64,000 nucleotides of DNA from Artemia franciscana. Lineage: Eukaryota; Arthropoda; Branchiopoda; Anostraca; Artemiidae. The position numbers were made by a program, and so were the translations under genes. The DNA lies in NCBI RefSeq assembly GCF_032884065.1, contig NC_088879.1, forward strand, positions 20,384,038-20,448,037, given 5' to 3'. Shown here piece by piece: positions 13,236-24,869 of this stretch (positions are counted from its first letter, which is position 1; every line of letters starts with the position of its first letter). The notes beneath the pieces are model-generated. The model saw nothing but the letters and a program-made list of their open reading frames with translations, searched no databases and was not told where the DNA came from.

Positions 13236-13610
13236 GTATTATTTTGAGGCAGATGAATTCAATTTGAATAAAATATAAAATTTGAAAAAATTTAAAGCGA
13301 TAATAGCTCAAATTTACGGCTTGTACTTGAAAGAAAAATCTTTAAAAAACCTGGTAACTCAAATTTTTTCGACAGAGTATTCAGACTTACAAAAAAGCTG
13401 AACTTTACAATTTACTTGCAGCATATTGGATTCCTATTACTTTTACATTCATACTTGCAATATATTTGAACAACCAAAAAGGAAGAAATCTGTTGTTTTA
13501 TGTTCAGAGATACAGTAAAACACGGTAAAAAAGAGAGAAAAAAAGAAATGAAATCTGACCAAAATCCTTATATTCTCGGAGACTAGTATTTAATACTAAA
13601 ATTGTTCCAG

Positions 13611-13787
13611 AAAGGATTCCTGCAAGCTTTCTTAATTTCTGGAATGGTGACAATTTCTTTGGCTGCTCCTCGGCGACTTCAAAAGAAGCCCTTATACCGT
13701 GATGAGTTTCAAATAGAGCCAGAGAGCCGTTCGGATAATGGCCTATTCGTATTTAGGGATGCAGTGAATGAGCTTCCTGTAAACGAG
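13611..13787 (+). CDS. Candidate host exon: signal-peptide-like segment, unrecognised secreted protein
   Basis: Seen: an acceptor-like 'aaattgttccag' before 13,611, an open phase-0 stretch of 59 codons, and a donor GAG|GTATGG after 13,787. The peptide starts KGFLQAFLISGMVTISLAAP, a short basic residue then a hydrophobic core ending in a plausible signal-peptidase site (SLAA), then RR and KK pairs and an acidic stretch ending VNELPVNE. The initiator would have to lie in an upstream exon, because the only internal Met is too far into the hydrophobic core. I do not recognise the family. It could be a secreted protein or a peptide precursor. The reading frame stays open past the donor to 14,054, so an unspliced reading is also possible. 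Confidence 0.42.
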
Positions 13788-14107
13788 GTATGGTATATTT
13801 ATGCTTATGTTCCCTTATATGAGGTTTCTCTCTTATTATATTCTCATTCATGTATTAGGTATTTCACTTATCATCATTATTACATGAGCGATCGTTTATC
13901 AAACAGATCGCGGCAACGGGCTGTAAGGAGGGAGCGAAAAGTGCTAATAGTAACTGAAAACCTAAAAAACAACAATGCTAATAACAATGCATGCATCAAA
14001 GAATCCACTCAATGTGCCTCACTTTCTAAAAAGAGGCAAAGACCCCGAAAATAGCAATTGATCTTGATAAAATTCACACACACCATCAAATTCCCCCCCC
14101 CCCATAG

Positions 14108-14170
14108 GATGATGACATCGAACCAGTGGTCATGAAGAACCTTGAGAAGGCTGATTCGAACGGGAGTTGA
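14108..14170 (+). CDS. Candidate short terminal exon after the signal-peptide exon
   Basis: A poly-C tract ending in ATAG precedes 14,108. In the phase left by the 13,787 donor it reads DDDIEPVVMKNLEKADSNGS and then a stop at 14,168-14,170. Together with the previous exon this would give an acidic secreted protein of about 80 residues plus its missing start. The intron would be 320 bases (GT...AG). No good donor lies inside it, so it would be the last coding exon of that isoform. No AATAAA is close by. This is an inference from phase and splice signals only. Confidence 0.33.
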   Translation, partial: DDDIEPVVMKNLEKADSNGS

Positions 14171-16158
14171 AATTTCTAGTACCTGTTTTAAGTAAAAAAA
14201 AAAAAAAAAGTGTAACAGCAGAGCGTCGCTTTTTTTGCAATTTTGTCACACAAAATAACGATTTTGCCTAAAAGAGTGAAAAAGAGATAAGGATTGAAAA
14301 TCTTCACATAACCAATCTGTTTAGAATTATCACAAACTCATGTACTGACGGACCTTTCTCTAGGAGAGTGTGTGTTGGGGGGGGGGGTTGAAAACTAAGA
14401 AGTCCATTTTTATGCTCAAATTTCCTAATTCTCCGTGATCCTTCAGATAATTATAAAATGAGATTTGGATGAGGTGGGGCACAAATTAATGTCTAATGTC
14501 TCTCCATTCCCGGAAATATTTAAGGACTAAGCCTGTAATATGGGTGTTGCGGGGTGATAGACTCACCCATATTGCAGAAAGTATTTTCAGTGTACGTAAG
14601 ATATTAGATTCATCTGCTTACCACAACAAACGATGGTTGTTTGAGGGCCATCTTGAGGACAATTAGGAAGTTTTCCCAGGAGGAGAGGGGGAATAATACC
14701 AGAAACTCTGCTTTCATCGAAATTTTAATAGGGATTTTACTCATTTTTCTATTTATTTACGATTTTAAATACTGTCTTTTTTGGAAGAGTATTGATCCCA
14801 TGTCCTCTTGCCAGCATCCATGCCCCCTGTAAAAAAATATTTTATTTTTGAAAAAGCCCCCTTGGATACACTTTTGACGATGACGCTGCAGTCTATTTTT
14901 TGTACTTCAGAGATACCTCCTCCCCCTAATGAATATTAGAATAGGTGCACTTTTTCAGCGATGATTATCTTTTTCAAATCGTATTAGCCCCTATCATGGT
15001 TAAGAGATCCTTGGATTAAACAGTTCGAAGTAACAAACTGTAAGTGAAGAGCATCCTCGTCAATAGAAATTAAAACTCTAAAAACATGTTTAAATAAAAT
15101 AAAATAAGATTAAGATAAAATGAATTAAAATAATAAATTAAAATAATTGAATAATAATAATTAAATTAAAATAACAGAATCAACTATTTATGCTAATTCT
15201 AAATAAGTAACAGATATCAAGTTTGAAGCTGTTTATTAGACACATTTAGCAAACAAAATTTTTATAATTTTGAAAACAGAAACTGAACTCCCTCCCCCCC
15301 CCCCACCAAAAAGTAGTCTTGATGAAAAATATGCAGTAAAATACAACATGTATGAAAATCCTAAAGCCACTATCGATAAAACGTGGGATTTTTTACCTAT
15401 CCAAATCCGCAGCCCTACATGATTCAAAGAGTGTTCATTCGAATGTGTATTTACAGTTCTAGGAACCTTCATAACAGGAAATTCCCACTTTCCAGGATTT
15501 TTGCCCGTTAAACAGTAGTTTGGCACAATCATGGCCAAGATGTGATACAGCAAAAACTCCGAGGACTGCTGAAACGGCCTTTATAAAGCCTTTCATTTCA
15601 GTTTATAGCCTATACTGGCCTGCAGTGTATATTTTGCTCCTGAATGTAAATACAGTCCTTAAAAATGAACCGCCATTCGTTTATCGAACAAATTTAAAGT
15701 CTGTGTGTAAGGTGTTGCATAGTTGCACATTTTCTCTTAGGTTGTTAGGAAATCAATTTTTCGTGTTTAGAGGGGGTGCCTAAACTCCTAAAAAATGGGC
15801 CCCTGAAATAAAGCATTGTTCTTCAAAAGCTATACATTAATTTAAAGCCAGTGTGCATTAGTCTGAGGAGGAGGTAATCTTCCTTGCAATTAGGGTAGGC
15901 AGAGAACCTTAGACCCTCCCTTCTCTGTGTACTAAAATTTGACCTTTTATCCAAAATACTTTTAAAAGGCGGACTGCTCATGCACAAGGGTGATTCGAAT
16001 GATAAAGCAAGTTTTTTCAGCGTAGTTGAAATACTTTAGCGTAAGGATTGGGCGTTGAGAAGTGGGGAGCACCCCTTCTATACGAACTACTTTTTTGTTC
16101 TAAGTTTTAATATCGCCTTTACTTTCATTGAAAATTTGTTTTCATTTTTCTGTTGCAG
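14171..16158. other. Presumed intron or intergenic DNA
   Basis: AT-rich with homopolymer runs: G run near 14,380, C run near 15,293-15,304 and an AATTAAAATAA-type simple stretch at 15,090-15,175. No exon was recognised. The open frame on the minus strand around 15,236-15,553 has no supporting features. Confidence 0.45.
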
Positions 16159-16338
16159 AATAAAGGGTCTAGGCATAAATTTCTGGCAGAGGAGAAGGTC
16201 ATATACACATATCCGTCGGAGACCAGCCCTGAAATCTTTTGCTTTCTGAAACGTAGGAAGGACATACTTGCGAAGAGGGCTTCTCTCCCCCTTCAATTAG
16301 ACAATACTGAAATTCTTGAACTTATACGAGTACAATAA
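16159..16338 (+). CDS. Candidate host exon, unrecognised, lysine/arginine-rich
   Basis: A strong acceptor (pyrimidine-rich tract then 'tttctgttgcag') ends at 16,158. The phase-0 frame begins NKGSRHKFLAEEKVIYTYPS and contains two dibasic clusters (LKRRKD, AKRAS). It either stops at 16,336-16,338 or splices at a weak donor CGA|GTACAA after 16,329, which would keep phase 0 and join to the exon at 18,221. The base composition is GC-richer than its surroundings. Dibasic sites are compatible with a prohormone but are not diagnostic. The family was not recognised. Confidence 0.35.
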   Translation, partial: NKGSRHKFLAEEKVIYTYPSETSPEIFCFLKRRKDILAKRASLPLQLDNTEILELIRVQ

Positions 16339-16339
16339 A

Positions 16340-17993
16340 AAGTCTAAATTCTAACTTAAACTGCCTTCTAAGGATGGTTCACATAAGCAGTGTGACAGAA
16401 GTGTCATGTGTGAATCGTGCTTTTTGCGCTACCAAAGAAAGCTCTCGTCTGTTAATCTTTTTACAACTGATACTATGGCTGTCAGTTTGTAACATCCCTG
16501 AAATGCTACCAAATATTAAAAATGATCTCATATAATTGAATGTGTTATGTTTCTGAAATTGTCCTTGTTAAATTAAGTTTGAGTGCTGACAATGCTTGAC
16601 ATAAATAGAACTGAAAATAATGTGGCATAATTTTCACGGACAGGCCGTAAAACAAGGCTTAGTGCTAGGCAAGATAATTTATGTGAAGTGAAGTTTAAGT
16701 ACCATCGCATATTCACAGACTCAGGGCCGGATTATTGAAAACTACAATTAACACCAGTATATGATGGATGTGAGGACAGGATAAATTTTAGTTAAGAGTC
16801 CGTCTACATTAGGCTCTTCGGGACAGCTGGGCTGTAAGTCTGAGAAACTGAACCCATCAATGTGCATCTAAAAAGGGTTATCCACGACATATCCCATCAA
16901 AAGTTAGTTACATTGATTGGTTGAGTTTCTAAATTTCTGGCTTAGGAAACACGAAAACCGGACCTAGACTAGGTTACGAATGAACTAATAACCTTGTGTG
17001 CGCATCTTTGTTTCTTTTCTTCGTCGAATAGACAATGTAGTATAAATAAATAGAATAAAATTGCAGCTTTATCCAAATTATTACAACAAAGCAAGACTTG
17101 TAGTAGAATATTTAGAACTAAGAAGTTATACTCTACGGTAGACAAATAGATTTTTGTAAACTAATATTACTTTTTTAGTTATCTTTGGAATGATAGAGCT
17201 TTAAATAGACACAGTTTAAAAATTGGGGAAGGGACGAGGTCACAATGTCTTACCAAGTTATCAAATCTATAGTTTTCGTTATTATAGTTTTTCAATTAAG
17301 CAGATACCGAATTAAAAAGGAAGAAGCATTAGGCAAGTCTATAAAAAGTATAATTTCATCTTTTACTGAAGACAAAAATAGAATCTGGGGAGGCAGGGGG
17401 GGGCAGTACGTGTGCAATAAGTCCTGTAAGATTATAGGAGAAGTGCACAATGGAAAGTTTTCTTGTTGAATTTAGGTATTTCCACAAGTAGGGACATATT
17501 CTAAAGCGAAATAGGCTTCAACTAGCCATTATTAACACGACTGAAAATACCATATTAAAAGAAGGATTTGTGAAGCTCGTATTCCAGTATTTTCGACGTA
17601 ATACCTTAAATTGGTTATACTTGTTATTGGGTAACTTTTATTTGTTCGTATTCTTTCGCCGTCTTCTTTTCGTCATTCTTTCCCTTGTTTCTTTCACCGT
17701 CCCGACTCCTCCTGTCTGCTTCATTTTGTTTATGTGTGCCTAATTTATGCAAGTAAACCATAATTTTTTTTTCAACTGTCAAGTAAAAATGTGTGTAGCT
17801 AAAAAAATTCATGAGTGCTACCTTTAAATTGCGACAAATTTAGCTTTAGTTAAAAACACGTATGATATATTAAAAAATAGCCTAAATAAACTAATATTTG
17901 TGTCACAGAGGATACCCAGACTTCAGAATCCCAATTTAATGACACAGTGCGCGGTAGCGATGCTAGCGGCTGGAGACAGGAAACTGGCAGCGC
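16340..17993. other. Presumed intron
   Basis: AT-rich DNA without recognised repeats. An ATG-started frame of 74 codons at 17,245-17,469 begins with a hydrophobic segment, but it lacks any other support and is not called as a gene. Confidence 0.45.
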
Positions 17994-18023
17994 AGCTTAG
18001 ATACCAATATTGGTATCTAAGCT
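17994..18023. repeat. Perfect 30-bp palindrome, with half a copy at 18,169
   Basis: AGCTTAGATACCAATA is followed by its exact complement with no spacer. The right half (ATTGGTATCTAAG) recurs at 18,169-18,181, 40 bases before the 18,221 acceptor. The flanking 17,945-18,120 stretch is unusually GC-rich for this region and may be an unrecognised inserted element. Confidence 0.9.
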
Positions 18024-18220
18024 CTGGTATGCATCAAAACAAAATTGCGGTCCCACCTATGGTGTTGTAGTATGATCTACGCGTCGGAGCACGGGCTTGG
18101 AGGAGGCGCCAAGTTCAGAGCTCTGTACCAAAAGCTTTTCATGGGCAAGATAGGAGTTTTCATAACTGTATTGGTATCTAAGTTGTGCTTTTAGAACGCT
18201 TATGATCATTTTATTTTCAG

Positions 18221-18457
18221 AGAACACAGCAATTGGATAGCCCGCGATTACCCGGCTCTCAGAGAATCAGGGCCCGGCAATCACCAGACTTGTTCCCGGT
18301 GCGAAACCAGTCAAAACGTCAAGGAGAATTCTTCAGGCCGTATAAAACATGGCAGTCCGAAAGTTATGCCGACTCCCACTACGCATCAGACTACTCAGCT
18401 CCTCAAGCTGAATATGATCCCCCTGGCCTTACACGTGTCAGAAAATACAGCCTTTAA
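18221..18457 (+). CDS. Candidate terminal coding exon of an unrecognised host gene
   Basis: The acceptor 'cattttattttcag' ends at 18,220. The exon is open in phase 0 for 78 codons and ends TRVRKYSL then TAA at 18,455-18,457. It begins RTQQLDSPRLPGSQRIRARQ and later contains FFRPYKTW and Tyr/Ser-rich sequence (YADSHYASDYS). It is rich in Arg, Ser, Pro and Tyr with no predicted membrane segment, so it looks like a disordered C-terminal tail. GC content is clearly above the flanks. The other islands from 13,611 on are in the same phase and may belong to the same gene. No family was recognised, and nothing upstream fixes its N terminus. Confidence 0.5.
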   Translation, partial: RTQQLDSPRLPGSQRIRARQSPDLFPVRNQSKRQGEFFRPYKTWQSESYADSHYASDYSAPQAEYDPPGLTRVRKYSL

Positions 18458-18956
18458 ACGAATTACGAAGGGTTCCTGATAAATTACAGTTTTTCTTCTT
18501 TTTTTTGTCCTTAATCTATATTCATTATATAGATACTAGAACCTAGGGCCAATTTTGTCGATATAGAATTTAATTGGAAAGGAAACTTGAACATAGTCAG
18601 AACGTGGTGGTTTGACATAGGTCGTATTGTATTCTTTGTCGATATATCTAAGCTCTAGTTTAATGTATTTGCATAGCGTAACTTAACCGTATAAAAAATC
18701 TTATATGTATGATTTTCTGTGATAAATGCTTTTCTATTTCCTTTTTAATCCCTTCAATTTCGTATTGAATTTCTTTATTCATAGCCTCTCCATATTACAT
18801 GGAACCTCTGACACTCGATTTTAATTGGGATTGGAGGCCCCAATCAGAAGTTAGCAATCATAAACGTAGAAATGGTCGGCCTTTCATGTCTTGATTTAAG
18901 TTATTGTGATTTTGTGTATTATGAATATGGCATTATACAGATGGTAATATTTTTAT

Positions 18957-19011
18957 AATAAATTTTATTGATTATAGATATGTCTTTCAACCTTCAATAG
19001 AGAAAAATAAA
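18957..19011 (+). terminator. Candidate polyadenylation signals
   Basis: AATAAA occurs at 18,957-18,962 and at 19,006-19,011, 500-550 bases after the stop at 18,457. They are plausible 3' ends for the gene above, but AATAAA is common by chance in such AT-rich DNA. Confidence 0.3.
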
Positions 19012-20367
19012 TTCGTATATTACTCTATCAAAATGTTATATGACTTGTATCAGGCTGAATGAAAAAAAAGTAGAACCAAGTAATTAGATTTCAGTAAGAA
19101 GTCAGTGACTTACTTACTAAGCCACTGAGGAATAGTTGTGATCTCCATGTTATACGAACGTAAAGAGAAACATTAGTTGTATCTTTTCGTTCTGTAGCGG
19201 TATAGCGGGATTAACCTCTGCTTGGTAATAGAAAACCCTGAGTTCAAAATTTTGACTCCATTGACAAGGTTATGCTAATTTCATTACAATCCAAAAAACA
19301 AGAAGAACCTCAGTTTTTTCCCCTCAGTTTTAATTTGCTTGGCACTGGGTCGAAGATGAAAGAATTCCATCTGTGAAATGTGGGTATGTCTGTGTATAAT
19401 TTGTAAATTAGCCCATTTTTGCTTGCTAATCTAGCCCTAACTACTCTATAATAACATAAATTTTACAAGCATAATTATCAACATGAGTTTTGAAAAATTT
19501 TGGAGACAATACTAAGAAACTTGAACCTTCATTTGAAATCCTAAGCCATTGTAATTTAATTTTTTTTTTAATTCTGGCTTGGTCTGGTCTCGGATATTAG
19601 AATCCCACCCAAAATCAATAGAAAATAAAAGAATTTGTACTATCTGGTCGACGAAGAAAAAAACCTGTTCAAGAATTATTGAACAAGCTTATACAAAAAG
19701 ATGATAATAACAACTTTTGACGTTTTCTTATGGAAAATGAAGGTTATAAGTCCTTTTTAGAGCCAAAACCGATCAGAAGGTAACTTACCGTCCCTTCATC
19801 AGTCCATATGGCCCTCAAATCAACGATAGCATTTATCTAATAATGAAACCGGGTAAAGTTTCAGGATAGACATTTTAGTTGAGACGGTTAAAAAGGTCCA
19901 AATATATACCTTCAAGGTAACGCGATAAATGCTTGAGCGGAAATAAAGGTCGCAGACTACAAAAAGCCCTCATAAAATAGAGGTTTTAAAAATAAGCATT
20001 CATTTAGTAAAAGGTGAGTATGTTGAATTCGCAGCTGGCCAAGAATTTTATATCCGTAGAGTTGAAGGACCCAGGGCCCTTAGTTCCATTTTCTTTTAAC
20101 CTGGCACCAAATTTCTCCCAAATTTTGCAACCTACAGGATTTTAGCGCAGCGTAAGTATATATCCCTTTACATAAACTCTCTCAGATCTCTACTCGCTTA
20201 TGCAGTAGAAGGGAAAATATTACAACTTGTTGAAATTACAGTCACGCAATTGAAATTGTATGGCCGAAGAGCCTAAAGTTTGACCTTTTACATGGTATCC
20301 TCCATCAGAAAGAAATTTGTTAGGGCCTTTCTCTTTTAAAAATGTCAAATGTTTATAAGATAATTAA
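19012..20367. other. Intergenic AT-rich DNA
   Basis: No gene was recognised. At about 19,195-19,262 a stretch (tagcggtatagcgg ... gagttcaaaattttgactcc) faintly resembles split tRNA promoter boxes and could be a decayed tRNA-derived SINE; this is too weak to call. Confidence 0.4.
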
Positions 20368-21998
20368 AAAAGTTTGACTCTTTCTCACAACTCTACTTTT
20401 TAAAACAATAAAAAACTTTAGCGTAAAGAGCGAGGCAATGGAGAAAGGAAAACCCCTTTCATATACGGAATAATTTCTGTTCGTTTTATGTTTTATTGTC
20501 GCTTCTCACTTGCAGTTAAAAAACTAATTTTTTTATTTAATTTCCGAACGTTTTTTAATTAATGCATATTTTGATTTTGGCTCACCGCACACGAATAATT
20601 AAAATGAAATTTGCATATTAATTTTTTTTTTCGGCTAAATGGCTTTCTCACAGTTTTGATCGGACGATTATGATGAAATAAAGGGTGGGGGAGGAGGCCT
20701 AGTTGCACTCTTATTTTGGTTAACTAAAAAGGCAACCAAAACTTTTTTTACGAACGTTTTTATCAGTAATAAATATACGCAATTTACAAATTAACTTACG
20801 TAACGAAATTCTATATTTTCATATTTTTATTACGTATATGAAGGGGTTCTCCCCCTTGTCAATACCTCGCTCTTAACACTAAAGCTTCAATTTGGTCCCA
20901 ATTCCTTAAGAATGACCCCTGAATCACAAAGGCCGTAGAATACATAGTTGAAATTACTAAAAAATACTTTAGCGTAAAGAGTGAGGTATTGTTGAGGAGA
21001 AAAACCCCCTTATATACGTAATAATTTCTGTTCGTTTTAGGTTCTAATACTACTTCTTTTACTAGTTTTTTAAAAGTAGTACTACTACTTTTTTAGGTTC
21101 TAATAAATAAAAAACAAATTTCAGGTGGAAGTAAGATTACTTCCACCTGAAATTTGTTTTTTATTTATTTTCTCATTTTTTTTTTTAAAGAATGCTAAAA
21201 AATTCTGCAGCCCCTTCATGGAAATTTTCTTCTCTCATGGTAAATTCCTCCATGGCAAAATCCTCCCACGAAACCCCCTCCCCCTGACCCCCCTTTAACG
21301 TGAAAAGTCCCCCTGAAAACCTCTGTGCACGTCCCAATAATCATTACTATATGTAAACAATGATGAAAGTTTGCAACTTGCAGCCCCTCCTCCGGGGACT
21401 GTGGGGGATTAAGTCCTCCTGAAAGACATAATTATTAGGCTTCTCGACTATGCTGAGCAAAATGGCTGTCTCAAATTTTGATCCAATGACTTTGGGGAAA
21501 AATGAGCGTGGGAGCGGGCCTAGGTGCCCTCCAATTTTTTAGTCACTTAAAAAAGGCACTAGAACTTTTAATTTCCGTTAGAACTAGCCCTATTGCGACA
21601 TTCTAGGACCACTGGGTCGATGCGATCACCCCCGGGAAAAAAAAAACAAAAAACAATTAAACACGCATCCGTGATCTGTCTTCTGGGAAAAAATACAAAA
21701 TTCCATATTTTTGTAGATAGGAGCTTGAAAATTCTACGGTAGGGTTCTCTGATACGCTGAATCTGATGGTGCGATTCTGATGGGGGTGTGTACTCCTATT
21801 TTCTAAAATAAGCCATATTTTCTCAGGCTCGTAACTTTTGATGGGTAGAACTAAACTTGATGAAATTTACATATTTAGAATTAGCGTAAAAATCTGATTC
21901 TTTAGTAACTATTGGTATCAAAATTCCATTTTTTAGAAGTTTGGTTACTATTGAGCCGGGTCGCTCCTTACTACAGTTCGTTACCACGAACTGTTTGA
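20368..21998 (-). mobile_element. Element X, copy X1 (minus)
   Basis: Read in reverse: head TCAAACAG at 21,998, then the long L3 region, the internal palindrome P1 region, L2, and one arm of the 3' palindrome P2. The P2 arm is cut at 20,368, so the 3' end is missing. The head hairpin CAGTTCG/CGAACTG is intact. A snap-back palindrome (21,102-21,169) replaces part of P1. Confidence 0.85.
21102..21169. repeat. Perfect 33-bp snap-back palindrome inside X1
   Basis: Arms 21,102-21,134 and 21,137-21,169 are exact reverse complements with a 2-base spacer; the arms meet at 'ggaagtaa ga ttacttcc'. A second small palindrome of AGTAGTACTACT type lies at 21,074-21,093. The perfect match implies a recent event, most simply strand switching during replication. 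Confidence 0.95.
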
Positions 21999-22145
21999 CT
22001 TCCGACTTGTACTGACTTTTTAAAAATTCATTCTAACTTGGATTACGGTATTTCGTCTTGCATTGATCTTTTTCTGATTGTTTCTCTCCTTTAAACTCCT
22101 TTTAAAAATAAATATAAGAGGAAAAATCATACTTTTGTGAGGGTT

Positions 22146-24238
22146 TCATACAGTTCATGGTAACGAACTGTAGTAAGGAGCGACCCGGCTCAATAGTAAA
22201 CAAAACTTTAAGGAACGGAGTTTTTATACCAATAGTTACATCAGAACAATTGCATTTTAATGCTGATTTTAAATATATAAGTTTCATCAAGTTTAGTCTT
22301 ACCCATCAAAAGTTAGAAGCCGGAGAAAATTTGCACTATTTTAGAAAATAGGGGAAACACCCCTTAAAAGTGATAGAATCTTCAGATTCAGAAATCTGAA
22401 TCACACCATCAGATTCATTGTATCAGAGAACCTCAAAGTAGAAGTTTCAAGCTCCTATCAACAAAAATCAAAATTTTGAATTTTTTGGCACAAAACAGAT
22501 CACGGATGCATGTTTATTTGTATTTTTTTGTTTTTTGTTTTTTTTCTAGGGGTGGTCGTATTGACCCAGAGGTCCTAGAATGTCGTGAGAGGGCTAATTG
22601 TGACGGAAATTAAAAGTTCTACTACTCTTTTTAAGTGATCAAAAATATTGGAGGGCACCTAGGCCCCTCCAACGCTCAATTTTTCCCAAAAGTCACCGGA
22701 TCAGAATTCTGAGATAGCAATTTTATTCATCATAGTTGAAAAACCTACTAACTATGTCTTTGGGGACGACTTACTCCCCCAGAGTACCCGTGGGAGAGGC
22801 TTCAAGTTACGAACTTTGATCAGTGTTTACATATAGTAATAGTTATTGGGGAGTATACAGACATCTTCAGAGGGATTTTTTGGTTGGGGAGAGGGGTTGA
22901 GGGGAGGGGGTTATGTGGTGGGAAATTTCAATGGAGGAATTTGTCGTGGGGGAAGACAATTTCCATGAAGGACTTTTGTAATTTGTATTTTTGCCACAAG
23001 ACAGATCAAGGATGCGTGCTTATTTGTTTTTTAGTTTTTCTGTGTGTTTTTTTTTCCCAGGGGTGATCGTATCGACCCAGTGGTCCTAGAATATCGTGAG
23101 AGGGCTTATTGTGACGGAATTAAAAGTTCTAGAACCCTTTTTAAGAGACAAAACATTGGAGGGCACCTAGGCCCCCTCCCACGCTCAATTTTTCCCAAAA
23201 GTCACCGGATCAAAATTCTGAGATAGCCATTTTATTCAGCATAGTTGAAAAACCTAATAACTATGTCTTTGGGGACGACTTACTCCCCCACAGTACCCGT
23301 GGGAGAGGCTTCAAGTTGCAAACTTAGACCAGAGTTTACATATAGAAATGGTTATTGGGAAGTAAAAAGACACCTTCGGGGGGATTTTTTGCTTGAGGGG
23401 AGGGGTTGAGGGAAGGGGGCTATGTGGGGGGAAATTTCAATAGAGGAATTTTGTTACGGGGGAAGAGAATTTCCATGAAGGGGGCGCAGCATTTTCTAGC
23501 ATTAAAAAAAATGAAAAAGTTTTTTAACTGAAAGTAAGGAGCAGTATTAAAACTTAAAACGAATAGAAATTATTACGCATGTGAGGGGATCACCTCCTCC
23601 TATTACCTCGCTCTTTACACTAAAGTACTTTTAGTAATTTAAACTATTTATTCTACGGCCTTTGTGATTCAGGGGTCATTCTTAAGGAAAAGGGACACAA
23701 TTTAAGCTTTAGTGTAAAGAGCGAGGTATTGACGAGGAGGCGAACCCCCTCGTATACGTAGTAAAAAAATACAAATATAGAAGTTCGGTACGTAAGTTAA
23801 TTCGTAAGTTACTTATATACAAAATAACTAAGTAAGTTACTAAAAAATAAGTAAGTTACTTATAATAAACGTTTGTAAAAAATTAAAAGTTCTAGTTGCC
23901 TTTATAAGTAACCAAGATATTTGAGGGTAACTAGGCCTCCTCCCAAGCTCCTTTTTTCTCAAAATGTCCGATCAAAACTATGAAAAAGCCATTATCTAAA
24001 AAAAAAATTAATATGCAAATTTCCAAATATGCAATAGCAAAAATCAAAATATGCATTAATTCAAAAACGCTCAGAAATTAAAGAAAAAAAAACAAGTTGT
24101 TTTACGCTCTTTACGCTTAGCGTAAAGAGCGGGATCTTGAGGAAGGAATAGCCCCTTTCATATACGGAGTAATTTCTGTTCGTTTTCAGTTTTAATGTCG
24201 CTGCTTACTTTCAGTTAAAAAACTTTTTTTTTGTTTAA
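22146..24238 (+). mobile_element. Element X, copy X2 (plus), with internal duplication
   Basis: It begins TCATACAG (variant head) and ends GTTTAA before a T. It contains L3, P1 (about 23,520-23,770), L2 and a reduced P2. About 508 bases of L3 are duplicated in tandem (around 22,480-22,972 and 22,985-23,483), which makes this copy longer than the 1,751-bp copy X8. P2 has collapsed to a 13-bp perfect hairpin at 24,105-24,131 plus the right arm. X1 and X2 stand head to head, 147 bases apart. Confidence 0.85.
24105..24131. repeat. Collapsed P2 palindrome: 13-bp perfect hairpin
   Basis: CGCTCTTTACGCT, one central base, then the exact complement. Full-length P2 copies carry these same words about 60-70 bases apart around an unpaired centre, so the left arm and centre have been lost here. 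Confidence 0.85.
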
Positions 24239-24869
24239 TCTTCTTAAATATGTCCCCATGATAGTACATAAAAGATATAAGAAAAAGTAGGACCTCAATA
24301 CAAGCTATTTTATATGCCAATGGACCAAAGGGACCCAGACATTCAAAATGTTTTGGCTGCCCTTTCTGAGGCATAATCTGGCAATTAAGCCTATTGTATT
24401 GTATATGCTTTATTCAGACATGTAGTTACCCCATATATAGTATTTTCTAGGCACCTCCTTCAAAGAGATTCTTATGAATTTTTCCAGGACTAGGAGAGAT
24501 ATCCAATGCGAGTACTTAGAACCCATGCAAAGACTTTTTTAATTACTGTTTCTCCCAAAGAGCTCTTTTTTCTCCCTTACGAATTTTACCTCCTACAAAG
24601 AGCTAAAAAAGCTTGTATATTTTACCAAAAAGCATGTATACCAAAAGCATGTTTTTACCAAAAAGCTTTTTACCAAATTGTCTTTTTGCATGTCTCTTTA
24701 CCAAAAAGCATGTTTACCAAAAAGCTTGTATATTTGATGCTTTCATGACAGCAGAAAATTAGTTTCTTACACAATTTGAAAAACTTCATGTGTTAAAATA
24801 GATAAGCTTATCTAAGGTATACTTAATTAGTATGATATTTTTGATCAAACAGACTTGGAAGAGATAGGC
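24239..24869. other. AT-rich spacer with local short repeats
   Basis: Between X2 and LINE-D. Near 24,600-24,735 the words 'ttaccaaaaagcatgt' and 'accaaaaagctt' recur several times, which explains the 80-codon frame with repeated YQKA. No gene was recognised. Confidence 0.55.

Noticed and set aside
13788-14054. Read-through extension of the signal-peptide exon frame
   Set aside because: Composition changes at the GTATGG donor and the extension is Tyr/Leu-rich and AT-rich; splicing seems likelier, although it is not excluded.
17245-17469. ATG-started 74-codon frame with a hydrophobic N terminus
   Set aside because: There are no splice sites, recognisable domains or compositional signs, and it is in AT-rich presumed intron where such frames arise by chance.
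19195-19262. Possible tRNA gene or SINE promoter boxes
   Set aside because: No cloverleaf can be drawn and the B box is split; the resemblance is too weak.
20368-24238. CRISPR array or phage attachment site
   Set aside because: Repeats are palindromic and dispersed with no regular spacers, and the window is eukaryotic.
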